DNA of 64,000 nucleotides from Amycolatopsis acidiphila (GCF_021391495.1 NZ_CP090063.1:5270001-5334000), one strand, 5' to 3'. Shown: positions 28,742-37,371, counted from the stretch's first letter. Made by a program: numbers and translations. The notes: generated from the letters alone by a model not told the origin.

Positions 28742-29066
28742 GTGCCAGGGGGTCGCACAGTAGCTATCTCGGAAACCGAGTTCGTGCACCGCGTGACCAC
28801 CCAGGGACACCTGCGCCTGCCCGCCCGGACTCGGCACTCCTGCCGCCTGGTCCCGGGGATCCTGTCCTGCTGGCCGCCTACCCCGCAGCGGGGTCCTCAT
28901 CGTCCACCCGCCCGGTACGCTCGACGACCTGCTCCTCCCACTCCACCGCGCACTGCTGGCGGTGACCCCCATGACCCACCGCGGACTGTTCTTGTCGGGT
29001 TCTGACTCTCGTGAGTTGATCGGGAGGCACTTGGCCTGGTGGAGGTCCTTTTGCAGGTCGGCTTAG
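28742..29066 (+). pseudogene. Frameshifted AbrB/SpoVT-like regulator remnant
   Basis: Three frames read consecutively give an AbrB-like protein. Frame one from GTG 28742 gives VTTQGHLRLPARTRHSCRLV, with the switch at about 28857. Frame two gives GDPVLLAAYPAA, with the switch at about 28892. Frame three gives VLIVHPPGTLDDLLLPLHRA and reaches TAG at 29064. The order matches actinobacterial AbrB-type proteins (LPxxxRxxCxLxPGDxVLLxAxPxxxxLIVHPP). Two single-base changes appear to have killed the gene. The preceding 28551-28741 shows nothing I can name. Confidence 0.55.
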
Positions 29067-29486
29067 TTCACCCCATCGCGGGGTCAATCGCGCGAGACGT
29101 CGTTCAGGTGCGCCAGTTGACCGTCTTGGGGGCGGTCAGCAGGAGCGGCGGGAACCGGCGCGGGCGCCGGCCGAGAAGGCGGCGACACCGCCGCGGCGGG
29201 CGGGAGCACCACCGGAGGAGTTGTGGCCCGACCGGGACTTCGCGGCACCGGAGCGGCGCGGCTGGGACTCGGCGGCACCGCGACGGGCCTGGCCATCCCG
29301 AGACGTACCGGACCTCCCGGCACCACCCTCGCGAGGCCCGGTGGCGTCGGCCGAGCGGCGGCCCTGACCGGCGGACGCGCCACGGTTCTCGTCGGTCCGG
29401 GACTGACGGGACCGGCTTTCCGCGGCACCATGCCGCGTGTCACGGGCACCACCGGGCACGCCCCGGCCGGACACGATGGCGCGGTG
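29067..29486. other. Low-complexity GC-rich stretch without confident gene
   Basis: About 420 bases in which every open frame encodes Arg/Gly/Ser/Pro-rich low-complexity sequence. Minus-strand frames at 29084-29452 and 29136-29474 are the longest. They lack ribosome binding sites and recognisable domains. I regard it as non-coding or decayed sequence downstream of the AraC gene. Confidence 0.4.
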
Positions 29487-30455
29487 TCACGAGCGGTCCA
29501 CGTGCTGCCAGGTGAGGTCGCTGCTCAACTGGGTGAAGTCGCAGTACGCCCGTGGCGACATGCCGAAGCGCTTACGGAACTCGGTGATGAAGTGGGACGG
29601 GTTCGGGTAGCCGACTGCGCGGGAGACGCCGGCGACCGTGGCGCCGCCCGTCACGAGCAGCTCGCGGGCCTTGTTCAACCGCATCTCCTTGACGAACTGA
29701 TACGGAGACCTCCCGGCCGTCTCCCGGAACTGGGCGGTGAACACCGATGGGCTCAACGACACGTGCTCGGCCAGGTCGGCGACCGTCAGCGGCTCGGCCA
29801 GGTGGGCACGCACGTACGCGACCACCCGGGTGACCGGGTCGTTGTTCTCTTGGTAGGAGGCGATCTGCAGGAGCCGGGCATACTGGTCGGCCTGCAGCAC
29901 CCGGTAGACGATCTCGCGCAGATAGGCCGGGGCGAGCACCCGCCGGTCGGCGCCGCTCGACAGCGAACGCAGGAACCGCAGGACCGCGCCGAGCAGGTGG
30001 CGGTCGAGGGCGGACACGAAGGCCTGCCCGGTGCCTACCCCCATCGGCCGCGCCGCCCCCTCCGCTGCCCGCCGCCGCTCCAGCATCTCGACCGACACCG
30101 CCCGGACCGCTGCCGGATCGATCTGCAGGACGAAGGATACGAACGGCTTGGCCGCACTGGCCTCGACGATCTCGGCGGTGAAGTGCAGGTGACTGTTGAG
30201 CACCAGGTAGTGGAACGGGTCGTAGTGGTAGTGCACCCCGTCGACCGTCACGCACTTGCGGCCCTGCGCGACCACGCAGAGCGAGAGCGACTGCACTTCC
30301 TCCCAGGCGGGGGCGACCGGTCCGGCGAACCGGTAGACAGTCAGCCCGGGCCAGTCCGCGCTGTTGGCACCCAGGTCCGGCGCTCTCGCCAGCAGCTCCG
30401 CGACGAGATCGCCGGAAGTGATCCGCTCTTCAAGCGAGTTCGCAGCCTGCGTCAT
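29487..30455 (-). CDS. AraC-family regulator (AraC_N type), paralog 1
   Basis: A 322-residue regulator. The N-terminal AraC_N domain (about 35-180) contains SLSLCVVAQGRKCVTVDG, and a C-terminal pair of helix-turn-helices (about 215-310) includes GYPNPSHFITEFRKRFGMSP. It is clearly paralogous to 39404-40357; the segments around SPYQFVKEMRLN are identical. ATG 30455 has GGGAG upstream. It follows the monooxygenase operon in the same direction but has its own promoter. It is a probable activator of the monooxygenase genes. Confidence 0.9.
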   Translation of the reverse strand: MTQAANSLEERITSGDLVAELLARAPDLGANSADWPGLTVYRFAGPVAPAWEEVQSLSLCVVAQGRKCVTVDGVHYHYDPFHYLVLNSHLHFTAEIVEASAAKPFVSFVLQIDPAAVRAVSVEMLERRRAAEGAARPMGVGTGQAFVSALDRHLLGAVLRFLRSLSSGADRRVLAPAYLREIVYRVLQADQYARLLQIASYQENNDPVTRVVAYVRAHLAEPLTVADLAEHVSLSPSVFTAQFRETAGRSPYQFVKEMRLNKARELLVTGGATVAGVSRAVGYPNPSHFITEFRKRFGMSPRAYCDFTQLSSDLTWQHVDRS

Positions 30456-30533
30456 TGCACGCTCCCGGTCCGCTGCGATCGGCGCCGCCGTGGCCGCCGG
30501 CCCGTTCCGCAGCCTGTACTGTCCGCGAGCTAT

Positions 30534-30539
30534 ATTATA
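30534..30539 (-). promoter_or_regulatory. Consensus -10 (TATAAT) for AraC paralog 1
   Basis: Reading the minus strand, the AT-rich island at 30531-30541 provides a perfect TATAAT, exceptional in this GC-rich window, about 79 bases before the ATG at 30455. The -35 is less clear. It would give a leader of about 70 bases and make the regulator gene independent of the operon that ends at 30582. Confidence 0.6.
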
Positions 30540-30581
30540 TTGGACCTGCTCGATCACTCAGAGTCGTGAGAATGGCGCTGG

Positions 30582-30872
30582 TCAGCCGATCACCTCGAAC
30601 CTGGCGACGCTCCGTTCCGCCAGCTCCGGCAGGGCCTCGCCGAGCACGTAGGACTTGAAGGTCTCGGTCTCACGGTGGTCGTCGTAACCGGACGCGTCGG
30701 TGTACTTCTCGTACAGCACGAAGGTGTCCGGATCCTCGGTGCTCACGTGCGCCTCGAACTGGAGCATCTTCTCCTCGGCGCGGTTGAGCGGTGCCACCGT
30801 CTCCAGGATCTTCCTGATGCGCCCGGCCCGGCCGGGCTTGGCCTTCCAGGTCGCGATGACCACGTGCGGCAT
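30582..30872 (-). CDS. Antibiotic-biosynthesis-monooxygenase-domain protein
   Basis: A 96-residue ABM-fold protein, a single dimeric alpha-beta barrel starting MPHVVIATWKAKPG with the FVLYEKYTDASGYDDH motif. Such proteins (YgiN-like) can oxidise quinols without a cofactor, or simply bind small aromatics. It is the last gene of the di-iron monooxygenase operon, 15 bases after the DUF59 gene. The role may be quinol or hydroquinone handling or protection; that is inference. Confidence 0.85.
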   Translation of the reverse strand: MPHVVIATWKAKPGRAGRIRKILETVAPLNRAEEKMLQFEAHVSTEDPDTFVLYEKYTDASGYDDHRETETFKSYVLGEALPELAERSVARFEVIG

Positions 30873-30887
30873 GCTTCGTCCTTTCGT

Positions 30888-31628
30888 TCAGAAGTGGGTG
30901 AAGCCGATCGCACGCAACTGCTCGCGCCCGTCCTCGCTGATGTCGGCCGGGCGCCACGCCGGCAGCCAGGACCACTCGATCCGGAAGTCGCGCACGAGGC
31001 CGCCGGTGCCCTCGAGCAGTACCGTGCGGATCTGGTCCTCCATCACCCTCGTCAGCGGGCAGGCGGCCGAGGTGAGGGTCATGGTGATGGCCGCGGCACC
31101 GTCGTCGTCCACCTGGACGTGTCGCACGAACCCCAGGTCCACGATGTTGACGCCGAGATCCGGGTCGATCACCTCGTACAGGGCCTCGCGAACCGCTCGG
31201 GCCCTGGCGTCCGGCGGGCCGGGCTTCGGCGCGGTGGGCGGAAGGTCCTCCAGCCGAGCCGGCTCCGGAGCGAGCTTGCCGGGAAGACCGTGCAGCCCGG
31301 CCGGCTCCAGTGAGAGCCGCACGTCGGAGGTGGGGCTGCTGATCCAGTCGGCCTTTCCGTGCGCCTTGCGGCGAACGCGGACGATGTCCTCGCCCTCCCG
31401 CGCCTCGCCGCCGACCACGACCAGCTGCTCGGGGCCGAGCCCGGCCCTGGCCAGTGCCTTGTCGATCAGGCGCGCCAGCGGTTCACAGGTCCTGCCGGGG
31501 CCGAGCCTCAGCTTCGCCACGGCCTGGATGGCCGCAAGGCCACGGACCGACTCGAGCGCGGCACGAGCCTCCGCCGCGGGGACCCGGAGCTGCTGCTCGT
31601 GGACTGTCAGCACTGCGGCAGTGGTCAT
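30888..31628 (-). CDS. uL22-like domain fused to DUF59/MIP18 Fe-S assembly domain
   Basis: A 246-residue protein. Residues about 8-105 resemble ribosomal protein uL22: (LRVPAAEARAALESVRG ... AIQAVAKLRL), a GLGPEQLVV strand, and RVRRKAHGKADWISSPTSDV as in the L22 hairpin and C-terminus. Residues about 140-245 are a DUF59/PaaD-like domain with IDPDLGVNIVDLGFVRHVQV and the conserved Cys in LTSAACPLTRVMEDQI. DUF59 proteins help mature Fe-S or di-iron enzymes, which suits a monooxygenase operon with Rieske and di-iron centres. ATG 31628 has GAGAGGA upstream. Confidence 0.75.
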   Translation of the reverse strand: MTTAAVLTVHEQQLRVPAAEARAALESVRGLAAIQAVAKLRLGPGRTCEPLARLIDKALARAGLGPEQLVVVGGEAREGEDIVRVRRKAHGKADWISSPTSDVRLSLEPAGLHGLPGKLAPEPARLEDLPPTAPKPGPPDARARAVREALYEVIDPDLGVNIVDLGFVRHVQVDDDGAAAITMTLTSAACPLTRVMEDQIRTVLLEGTGGLVRDFRIEWSWLPAWRPADISEDGREQLRAIGFTHF

Positions 31629-31651
31629 GGTGTTTCCTCTCCGGTCGTGGA

Positions 31652-32893
31652 TCAGACTCGGGCGGCCGCCCCGCGGGTCCGTGGCACCAGCCGCTTGAGC
31701 GGGACCGACTCGTCCCGCAGCTGCTCGGCGCTCACCTGGTGCGGCTCGAACAGCAGGCGGCGCACCGCCAGCACGTCGGCGGGCCGGTTCAGCGAGATCA
31801 CGCCCCGGATCCGGTCGCCGACCAGCGAGAAGGCGGAGAAGCTCCGCTCCTCCAGCGAACCGCGGATCACCAGTGCGCTCAGGTCGTGCGGCCGGCCTGC
31901 CGCCTGCAGACTGTGCTCGTACTGATCCGACCAGAACCAGTACGTGTCGGCGTGTCCCTCGTCCGCGTCGGTCAGGGTGGCGGCGACGTTCGCACCTTGC
32001 CGCACCGCGTTGTCGTGGTGCTCGACGCGGATTCGCCCGCGGTAAACCGGGTGGTACTGGGCCGCGACGTCCCCGATCGCATACACCCCGGGCGCCGTCG
32101 TCCGCCCGTACTCGTCGACCAGAATCCCGTTTCCGGTGGCCAGCCCGGCCTGGGCGGCGAGCTCGACATTGGGCTCGGACCCCACGCTCACCAACACCAG
32201 ATCGCATTCCACCCGGTGGCCCAGGTTGGTGGTCAGCAGCAGGCCGTCCCCGGTGTGTACCAGCGAGGAGACGTACTCCCCCGCGCGGACTTCGACGCCG
32301 TGCTCCCGGTGGATCTCCGTCAGAACGGCCCCGATCGCCGAGCCGAGCGCCCGCTCCAGCGGGGTACCGGCCGGTTCGAAGACCGTCACCTGTTTGCCGA
32401 GCCCGGCCGCGGTGGCGGCGACCTCACAGCCCACGAACCCCGCACCGAGAACGACAAGACGCTGTGACCGCGCCAGCTCGGCGTGCAGTCGCCTCGCGTC
32501 GGCCGCGGTGCGGAGGTAGTGCACGCGCTCGCCGTCGAACCCCGGCAGCGACCGTGGCCGCAGGCCGGTCGCGAGCACCAGCGCGTCATAGGCCAGCAGC
32601 TCACCGCTGGACAGCGTCACCGAGCGGGCGACCGGATCGATCGATTCGGCCCGGACGCCCAGCCGCAGTTCGATCTCCTGCTCGGCGTACCACCCGGGCT
32701 GCCGGGCGTGCAGCTCGCCGAAGTCCGTGCTTCCGGCGAGGAAACCCTTCGACAGCGGGGGCCGCTCGTACGGTGGGTCCGGTTCCTCACCGACCAGCAG
32801 GATCTCGCCGTCGAACCCGCGGCCGCGCAGGTGGGAGGCGGCCGACGCGGCTGCGACGCCGCCTCCCACGAGCACGCAGCGCTGGCCACTCAT
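31652..32893 (-). CDS. FAD-dependent ferredoxin reductase of di-iron monooxygenase
   Basis: A 413-residue two-dinucleotide-fold flavoprotein. The N-terminal FAD motif VLVGGGVAAASAASHLRGRG is at 6-25, the NAD-binding motif VLGAGFVGCEVAATAAG is at about 150, and the FAD motif VYAIGDVAA is at about 268. It is of BphA4/rubredoxin-reductase type and lacks its own [2Fe-2S] domain, unlike TmoF-type reductases. It should pass electrons from NADH to the Rieske protein encoded 4 bases upstream (overlapping start). Its fold class is unusual for this monooxygenase family. Confidence 0.9.
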   Translation of the reverse strand: MSGQRCVLVGGGVAAASAASHLRGRGFDGEILLVGEEPDPPYERPPLSKGFLAGSTDFGELHARQPGWYAEQEIELRLGVRAESIDPVARSVTLSSGELLAYDALVLATGLRPRSLPGFDGERVHYLRTAADARRLHAELARSQRLVVLGAGFVGCEVAATAAGLGKQVTVFEPAGTPLERALGSAIGAVLTEIHREHGVEVRAGEYVSSLVHTGDGLLLTTNLGHRVECDLVLVSVGSEPNVELAAQAGLATGNGILVDEYGRTTAPGVYAIGDVAAQYHPVYRGRIRVEHHDNAVRQGANVAATLTDADEGHADTYWFWSDQYEHSLQAAGRPHDLSALVIRGSLEERSFSAFSLVGDRIRGVISLNRPADVLAVRRLLFEPHQVSAEQLRDESVPLKRLVPRTRGAAARV

Positions 32894-33216
32894 CCGACGT
32901 CCACCAGGATCATGCCGTCCTCGCTCACCCGGCACGGGAACCCGCTCAGGCGGCAGTTGTCCGGGTTGACGCCGTGCCCCTCGAGGGCGTCGAACACCCA
33001 CATGTGGCGCACGCAGGTGATCTCCCGCCCGTCGAAATCACCCTCGTCGAGCGCCCACGCCTGATGCGGGCACCTGTTCTCGTACGCCCGGATCTCACCG
33101 TCCACATTGACCAGAAGGACCTTCTTCCCACCGATCTCGACGCCCTCCATCTCGCCTTCCCAGAGGTCGTCGAGCGCCATGGCCTCCTGCCACTGACCGG
33201 TCATCGCGCTGCTCAT
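32890..33216 (-). CDS. Rieske [2Fe-2S] ferredoxin, monooxygenase component
   Basis: A 108-residue Rieske protein with cluster ligands C49-x-H51 and C68-x-x-H71. It resembles TmoC of toluene-4-monooxygenase and carries electrons from the reductase to the hydroxylase. Its start overlaps the beta-subunit stop by 4 bases, and its stop overlaps the reductase start. Confidence 0.92.
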   Translation of the reverse strand: MSSAMTGQWQEAMALDDLWEGEMEGVEIGGKKVLLVNVDGEIRAYENRCPHQAWALDEGDFDGREITCVRHMWVFDALEGHGVNPDNCRLSGFPCRVSEDGMILVDVG

Positions 33217-34238
33217 CGCAACCCCTCGAACACCCGCGCGTGGAAGGCCTCGCGTGCGGCGCGGGCACCGGCCACCACCTCGCCGGCGTCGCGACCGCGC
33301 TCCGGGCGGTTCTCGAGCAGCCTGCCCAGCCCGGAAGCGGCGTCATCGGCGATCGGGGTCCAGCGCCGGATCCAGCGCCGCAGTGCGTCCGCGCTGCTGG
33401 CCTGCTGCCCCACGCAGAACGACACCAGCGCTGCGCTCCAGCGGTTGCGCCGTGCGTTGTCCGCCTGCAGGAACGAGGCCAGCAGCCACGAAAGCTGGTC
33501 GCCGTTGTCCCGGCAGACCTCCCGGAACTGGCGGATCAGCACGTCGTCCAAGGTGGGCGCGAGAACCAGGTTGAGCGCGGTGAACGCCTCGCCCCAGTCG
33601 TAGGCGATCAGCGCCTTCTCGATCGCCCGCCGGGCCGGTTGCCAGCTCTCGTCGGTCTCCCAGACCCGCCGCTCGGCCTCGCCGATCCCCGAACCGGGGT
33701 GGGCGAGCTGCAGCTCCTTGGTGCGGTAGGCGGTGAGCGTGACCCGTCGCAGGAAGTCCGCAGCGGCGAACCCCGCGGCGTTCGTGATGTAGGACGTCGG
33801 CGCCATGTACCCGATGTAGGCCTCGATCTGCTGACAACCGTGCACCAGGTACCGGGACGGCGTGAACATCGCGCCCAGCAACGCCAACTGCCCCGGAGAC
33901 AGCGTCCGGTCCGCCTCGGCCTGGGCGTATTCGTCGAGCACGCCACCGGTCTTCGCTTCGGCCTCGGCCTGCATCGAAACGTAGGCGCGGTAGGTCAGCG
34001 CGTCCGGGTCGCGGAACTGCTCCCAGTCCTCGGCCTTGAGCGGCGAGTTCTCCCGGTAGGTGAGGAACCACAGGTTCGCCGGCGACGACGGGTTCTGCTC
34101 GAACGCGGCGAGCCGGTTGGACCGGGTCGTCCAGTTCTGCGCGTGGGTCACCACCTCGTACTCGCTCGGCATCCTGCGGACGTCGCCGAACGCGCTGAAC
34201 GTGCGGCGGGGGCGCGGTTTCTTCGCCGGAACGGTCAT
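33213..34238 (-). CDS. Di-iron monooxygenase hydroxylase beta subunit
   Basis: A 341-residue beta subunit (TmoE-like), helical, with the RTFSAFGDVRRMPSEYEVVT N-terminus typical of this family and LVHGCQQIEAYIGYMAPTSY in the middle. It lacks metal ligands and scaffolds the alpha subunit. ATG 34238 has AAAGGAG upstream and lies 5 bases after the effector stop. Confidence 0.92.
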   Translation of the reverse strand: MTVPAKKPRPRRTFSAFGDVRRMPSEYEVVTHAQNWTTRSNRLAAFEQNPSSPANLWFLTYRENSPLKAEDWEQFRDPDALTYRAYVSMQAEAEAKTGGVLDEYAQAEADRTLSPGQLALLGAMFTPSRYLVHGCQQIEAYIGYMAPTSYITNAAGFAAADFLRRVTLTAYRTKELQLAHPGSGIGEAERRVWETDESWQPARRAIEKALIAYDWGEAFTALNLVLAPTLDDVLIRQFREVCRDNGDQLSWLLASFLQADNARRNRWSAALVSFCVGQQASSADALRRWIRRWTPIADDAASGLGRLLENRPERGRDAGEVVAGARAAREAFHARVFEGLR

Positions 34239-34242
34239 CGGG

Positions 34243-34551
34243 TCACTCCTTTCCCGCCAGGGCGTCGCGACGAGCGGACACCTTCTCCCAGGTGATCGAG
34301 TCGCTGGTGGTGATGATCCGGCCGTTGAACGAGGACATGATCGCCTCGAGCGAGCGGATCGCGTAGTCCGCACCGAGGTAGGCGCGCAGGGTTTCCTGGG
34401 TGAGCGTGATGCGGTCCTCTCCTTGCACCCGGACGTAGGAGCCGCGGTCGATGACCTCGATCTCCTTCCCGGGGTTGTCGTCCTCGATCGCCGCGACGAC
34501 CTTGTCGATCTCGTCGCCCATCCGCAGGATGGGCCCGACCGGGTTCCTCAT
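34243..34551 (-). CDS. Monooxygenase effector/coupling protein (MmoB/TmoD family)
   Basis: A 102-residue cofactorless effector protein. The N-terminus VGPILRMGDEIDKVVAAIED and core IEVIDRGSYVRVQGEDRITL are typical of TmoD. It binds the hydroxylase and tunes O2 activation and regiospecificity. Its start overlaps the gamma-subunit stop by 4 bases. Confidence 0.92.
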   Translation of the reverse strand: MRNPVGPILRMGDEIDKVVAAIEDDNPGKEIEVIDRGSYVRVQGEDRITLTQETLRAYLGADYAIRSLEAIMSSFNGRIITTSDSITWEKVSARRDALAGKE

Positions 34552-34856
34552 TTCGCTCCCTTCGGCAGGTCGTACTCGACGCGGACGTGATCGTGCGGCA
34601 CGATTCCCGCCTCGGCGACGGTCAGTTCCGGGGGAAGGCGCCGGCCGCGATGGAAGACCACCTTCTCGTAGGCCAGGGCCCGCACCCGCTTGCCTTCGAC
34701 GTGGTGCGCGACCGCGGCGGCGACCTCGCGGATGGTGTTCGCGGTGGTGACCGGCACCAGGATCTGGACGAAGTCGGTGGCGAAGATCGCGTTGAGCGGC
34801 ACCAGCTGCGGTGGCTGGTCCTGCAGGTCGCGTTCGGTGGTGGCGCTCTCGGTCAT
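34548..34856 (-). CDS. Monooxygenase hydroxylase gamma subunit (TmoB-like)
   Basis: A 102-residue ubiquitin-fold gamma subunit, with VPLNAIFATDFVQILVPVTT and a C-terminal HDHVRVEYDLPKG, as in TmoB. It is required for a stable hydroxylase dimer. It overlaps the alpha-subunit stop by 4 bases. Confidence 0.9.
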   Translation of the reverse strand: MTESATTERDLQDQPPQLVPLNAIFATDFVQILVPVTTANTIREVAAAVAHHVEGKRVRALAYEKVVFHRGRRLPPELTVAEAGIVPHDHVRVEYDLPKGAK

Positions 34857-36385
34857 GACTCCTCGCTCTTTGCCGACGTCAGGGCGAGACCGGTCGCGGG
34901 CCGGCCGACGTAGTCCCTGGTCCAGGCCGCGTAGTCCGGGTCATCACCCATCACGTCCGGGGTCAGGCCCATGTAGCCGAGGATGCCGCCGACATCCATC
35001 GGCTGGATCTGGCCGGCCAGGAACCGGTCGATCACCGTTTCGTGGTTGACGTTGTCCCGGTCCTTCCACCAGATCTGCCGACAGGCATTGGTGCAGAAGT
35101 GATACGTCTTGCCGTCGTAGTTCAGCGGCCAGTCACGCACCCGCCAGGTGCCGTCGCGGGACTGCGTGGCGTTGCACGCCGGCAGGTGGCACATGCTGCA
35201 CAGCCAGGGCAAGGTTTCCGGCAGGGTCGCCTCGACGTTGTTGGCGTTGATGTTGTCGATGATGACGTCCCACTTGTCGCCGTAGACCTTCTCCCAGTTG
35301 GGGTACTTCTCCTGCAGCCACTCGCGTTCGTCCTTGCTGACCCCGGCCTTCGGGCGCCACCAGATGGTCGGCCGCCAATACCACAGGCCCATGTGCAGCG
35401 CGTGGTGCCAGGTGTCCAGGCCGCGCATGAACTCGTCCCAGAACCAGGGCTTCTTGAGCCCGTAGTCCTCAATGGTCCGGATGTACTGGTCGACGATCCA
35501 CTCCTCCATGAACTCCCGGTAGGACTGCTTCCGGTGTTCCAAGGGGGTGTAGTAGTCCATCGCCGGCCCGGTCAGGGCGGCGAAGGCGCGCGCCGAGCCC
35601 CAGAAGCTCTTCTCGATGACCCACTGCGCGCGCACCGGGTCGTGCTCGACGAGGATCTCCATCGTCGGCCCACCCTGCTGGGAGTGGCGCGCCTCGTCGG
35701 TCTGGATCGAGGAGATCATGTTCGCGAAGTTGACGTCCCCGGACTGCAGCGCGTCGGCCGACAACGCGACGAACTGGAGGTTGGTGAAGCCGGTCTCGAA
35801 GGTGAACGGCAGCTCGATCGCCAGGTCGACCACGTTCGGTGCGATCATCATGCCGTCGAACAGGTTCCGCAGCGAGATCGGCACCCAGTCGTTGGTGTGA
35901 AAGGTCTTCTGCGTCCAGTCGTACTGCGGGTCCTTACTGATGAACTCGTGCCCGAAGAACGTGGTGATCTGCGCGTGCCGCAGCTCGTCCAGCACGCCGA
36001 ACGCGGCCATGTTCCGCCAGGCGCCGTTGAGCCCGAACCGCGCCATCTTCAGCTCGCCCAGTACCGCGGCGTACTCAACGAGGGCGACACCACCGAAGTG
36101 CATCTTGGTGGAGGACTTCCAGCCTTCGTCGAGAGTCTCGAACGCGCTGGACCGCTGCAGCGCCGCCTTCACCGCATACGCCGCGGACTCCTTGTCGCGC
36201 TGGGTAGCGACGTACTCGGGGTAGGTGACCTTGTAGTCCTCTTCCCACTTCAGCCAGGCCTCCCGCGGCACCTTGCCCGTGCCGCTGTGCCACTCGGGGA
36301 AGACCGCCTCATCGTCGACGTAGCTGTAGGTCCAGTCCACTTCGCGGACGAAGTGTTGCCACTCTTCTCGCTTCAGCAGGCTCAT
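34853..36385 (-). CDS. Soluble di-iron monooxygenase alpha subunit (toluene/alkene type)
   Basis: A 510-residue catalytic subunit. The six iron ligands fall exactly at the toluene-4-monooxygenase positions: E104, E134 and H137 (in LDELRHAQ), E197, E231 and H234 (in TDEARHSQ). Second-sphere T201, N202 and Q228 are also conserved. Pocket residues read V100, V103, A107 and F205; T4MO has Ile100 and Gly103, so the pocket is narrower. A C-terminal Cys-rich tail (CSMCHLPAC) is as in TmoA. It hydroxylates aromatics or epoxidises alkenes with the partners encoded downstream. AAGGAACG precedes ATG 36385. Confidence 0.94.
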   Translation of the reverse strand: MSLLKREEWQHFVREVDWTYSYVDDEAVFPEWHSGTGKVPREAWLKWEEDYKVTYPEYVATQRDKESAAYAVKAALQRSSAFETLDEGWKSSTKMHFGGVALVEYAAVLGELKMARFGLNGAWRNMAAFGVLDELRHAQITTFFGHEFISKDPQYDWTQKTFHTNDWVPISLRNLFDGMMIAPNVVDLAIELPFTFETGFTNLQFVALSADALQSGDVNFANMISSIQTDEARHSQQGGPTMEILVEHDPVRAQWVIEKSFWGSARAFAALTGPAMDYYTPLEHRKQSYREFMEEWIVDQYIRTIEDYGLKKPWFWDEFMRGLDTWHHALHMGLWYWRPTIWWRPKAGVSKDEREWLQEKYPNWEKVYGDKWDVIIDNINANNVEATLPETLPWLCSMCHLPACNATQSRDGTWRVRDWPLNYDGKTYHFCTNACRQIWWKDRDNVNHETVIDRFLAGQIQPMDVGGILGYMGLTPDVMGDDPDYAAWTRDYVGRPATGLALTSAKSEES

Positions 36386-36403
36386 CTGGTCGTCGTTCCT
36401 TTC

Positions 36404-36877
36404 TCAGTCGACTTCGAGGTGCCCGAGCTGGGTGTTGATACCGGCGTTGTTCCAGTAGGCCTTCACCTTGTCGATGAGCCCCGTCTCGTCGACGTGGAAG
36501 ATGAACAGGTGGGGTTCGCAGAACTTCTTGCCCTGCGGGGCGGCCAGCGCCCAGGCGATCTGTTGCGTGCCACCGATGTCACAGGTCACCACGACGTCGC
36601 CGTGCTCGTTCGCGTCGATGGTGTGCACCTCGTTGAACAAGTCGGGAAAGGAGTTGATCAGACCGGTCCAAATGACCTTGCCGATCGTCTGGACCTTCCC
36701 GTCACCCCGCAGCACTCGTTGCTTTCCCCACATCTCGAAGGGGACGTAGGAGAAGTCCGCGTTGTCGGTGCACTTGTCGACCATCGCTTCCACGTCGTGG
36801 TTGCGGTAGGCGTCGAAGAAGTCGGAGACGACCTGAGCGGCGGTCCGGCTCCGGCTGGTTGGTTCCGTGGTGGTCAT
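36404..36877 (-). CDS. NTF2/SnoaL-like protein
   Basis: A 157-residue cone-fold protein of the NTF2-like superfamily, with FFDAYRNHDVEAMVDKCTDN at the N-terminus, then SFPDLFNEVHTIDANEHGDV. The family includes isomerases, hydrolases and binding proteins. It is the second of two different NTF2-like genes immediately upstream of the monooxygenase alpha gene. Function is unknown, but the genes are co-transcribed (8 bases after the first NTF2 gene, 18 before alpha). Confidence 0.82.
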   Translation of the reverse strand: MTTTEPTSRSRTAAQVVSDFFDAYRNHDVEAMVDKCTDNADFSYVPFEMWGKQRVLRGDGKVQTIGKVIWTGLINSFPDLFNEVHTIDANEHGDVVVTCDIGGTQQIAWALAAPQGKKFCEPHLFIFHVDETGLIDKVKAYWNNAGINTQLGHLEVD

Positions 36878-36885
36878 CTTTGTCC

Positions 36886-37371
36886 TCACACGATCGCGAT
36901 CTGGTCGACTCGTTTGACGGCGAGACGCCGGTAGAGCTGGCCCTGGCACCAGTACACGTCCACCGCGGTGATCCGGCCACCCACGACGGTGAACCGCCAC
37001 GCCTCGTCCAGGTCGAGGTGCTTCTTCTGGTTGACAACGCCGAGGTAGTCACGAGCCTGGGTTCCCTCGACCTTGAGCTCAACGGTGACCACGGCGTCTG
37101 CCGGGATGACGTTGAGCACGGTCAGCCGTAGGTCGGGGAACGCGGCCACGATTTCGCTCAGCAACCCGCGCAGATCGTCGAACCCTCCCGCTCGCAGATC
37201 GATCGGGAACACGTCGACATCGACGGCACTGTCCACCACGGACATGGCGGACTCCACATCACCGAGCCGGAACGCGGTGAGGAAGGCCTGTACGGTCTTT
37301 TCCGGTGTCATGTCCACTTCGTTCCGCTCCTGGGACTCGGTCTGGTGGTGGTTCCGTCTGAACAACTTCAT
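36886..37371 (-). CDS. NTF2/SnoaL-like protein
   Basis: A 161-residue NTF2-like protein starting MKLFRRNHHQTE, with the fold beginning at TVQAFLTAFRLGDVESAMSV and an aromatic-rich end (AVDVYWCQGQLYRRLA). It overlaps the DJ-1 gene stop by 4 bases. An alternative ATG at residue 21 (MTPEKT) is also possible. Substrate is unknown. Confidence 0.8.
   Translation of the reverse strand: MKLFRRNHHQTESQERNEVDMTPEKTVQAFLTAFRLGDVESAMSVVDSAVDVDVFPIDLRAGGFDDLRGLLSEIVAAFPDLRLTVLNVIPADAVVTVELKVEGTQARDYLGVVNQKKHLDLDEAWRFTVVGGRITAVDVYWCQGQLYRRLAVKRVDQIAIV

Noticed and set aside
29084..29474. Arg/Gly/Pro/Ser-rich minus-strand frames
   Set aside because: No ribosome binding site, no family, low complexity; they could be mistaken for a disordered protein.
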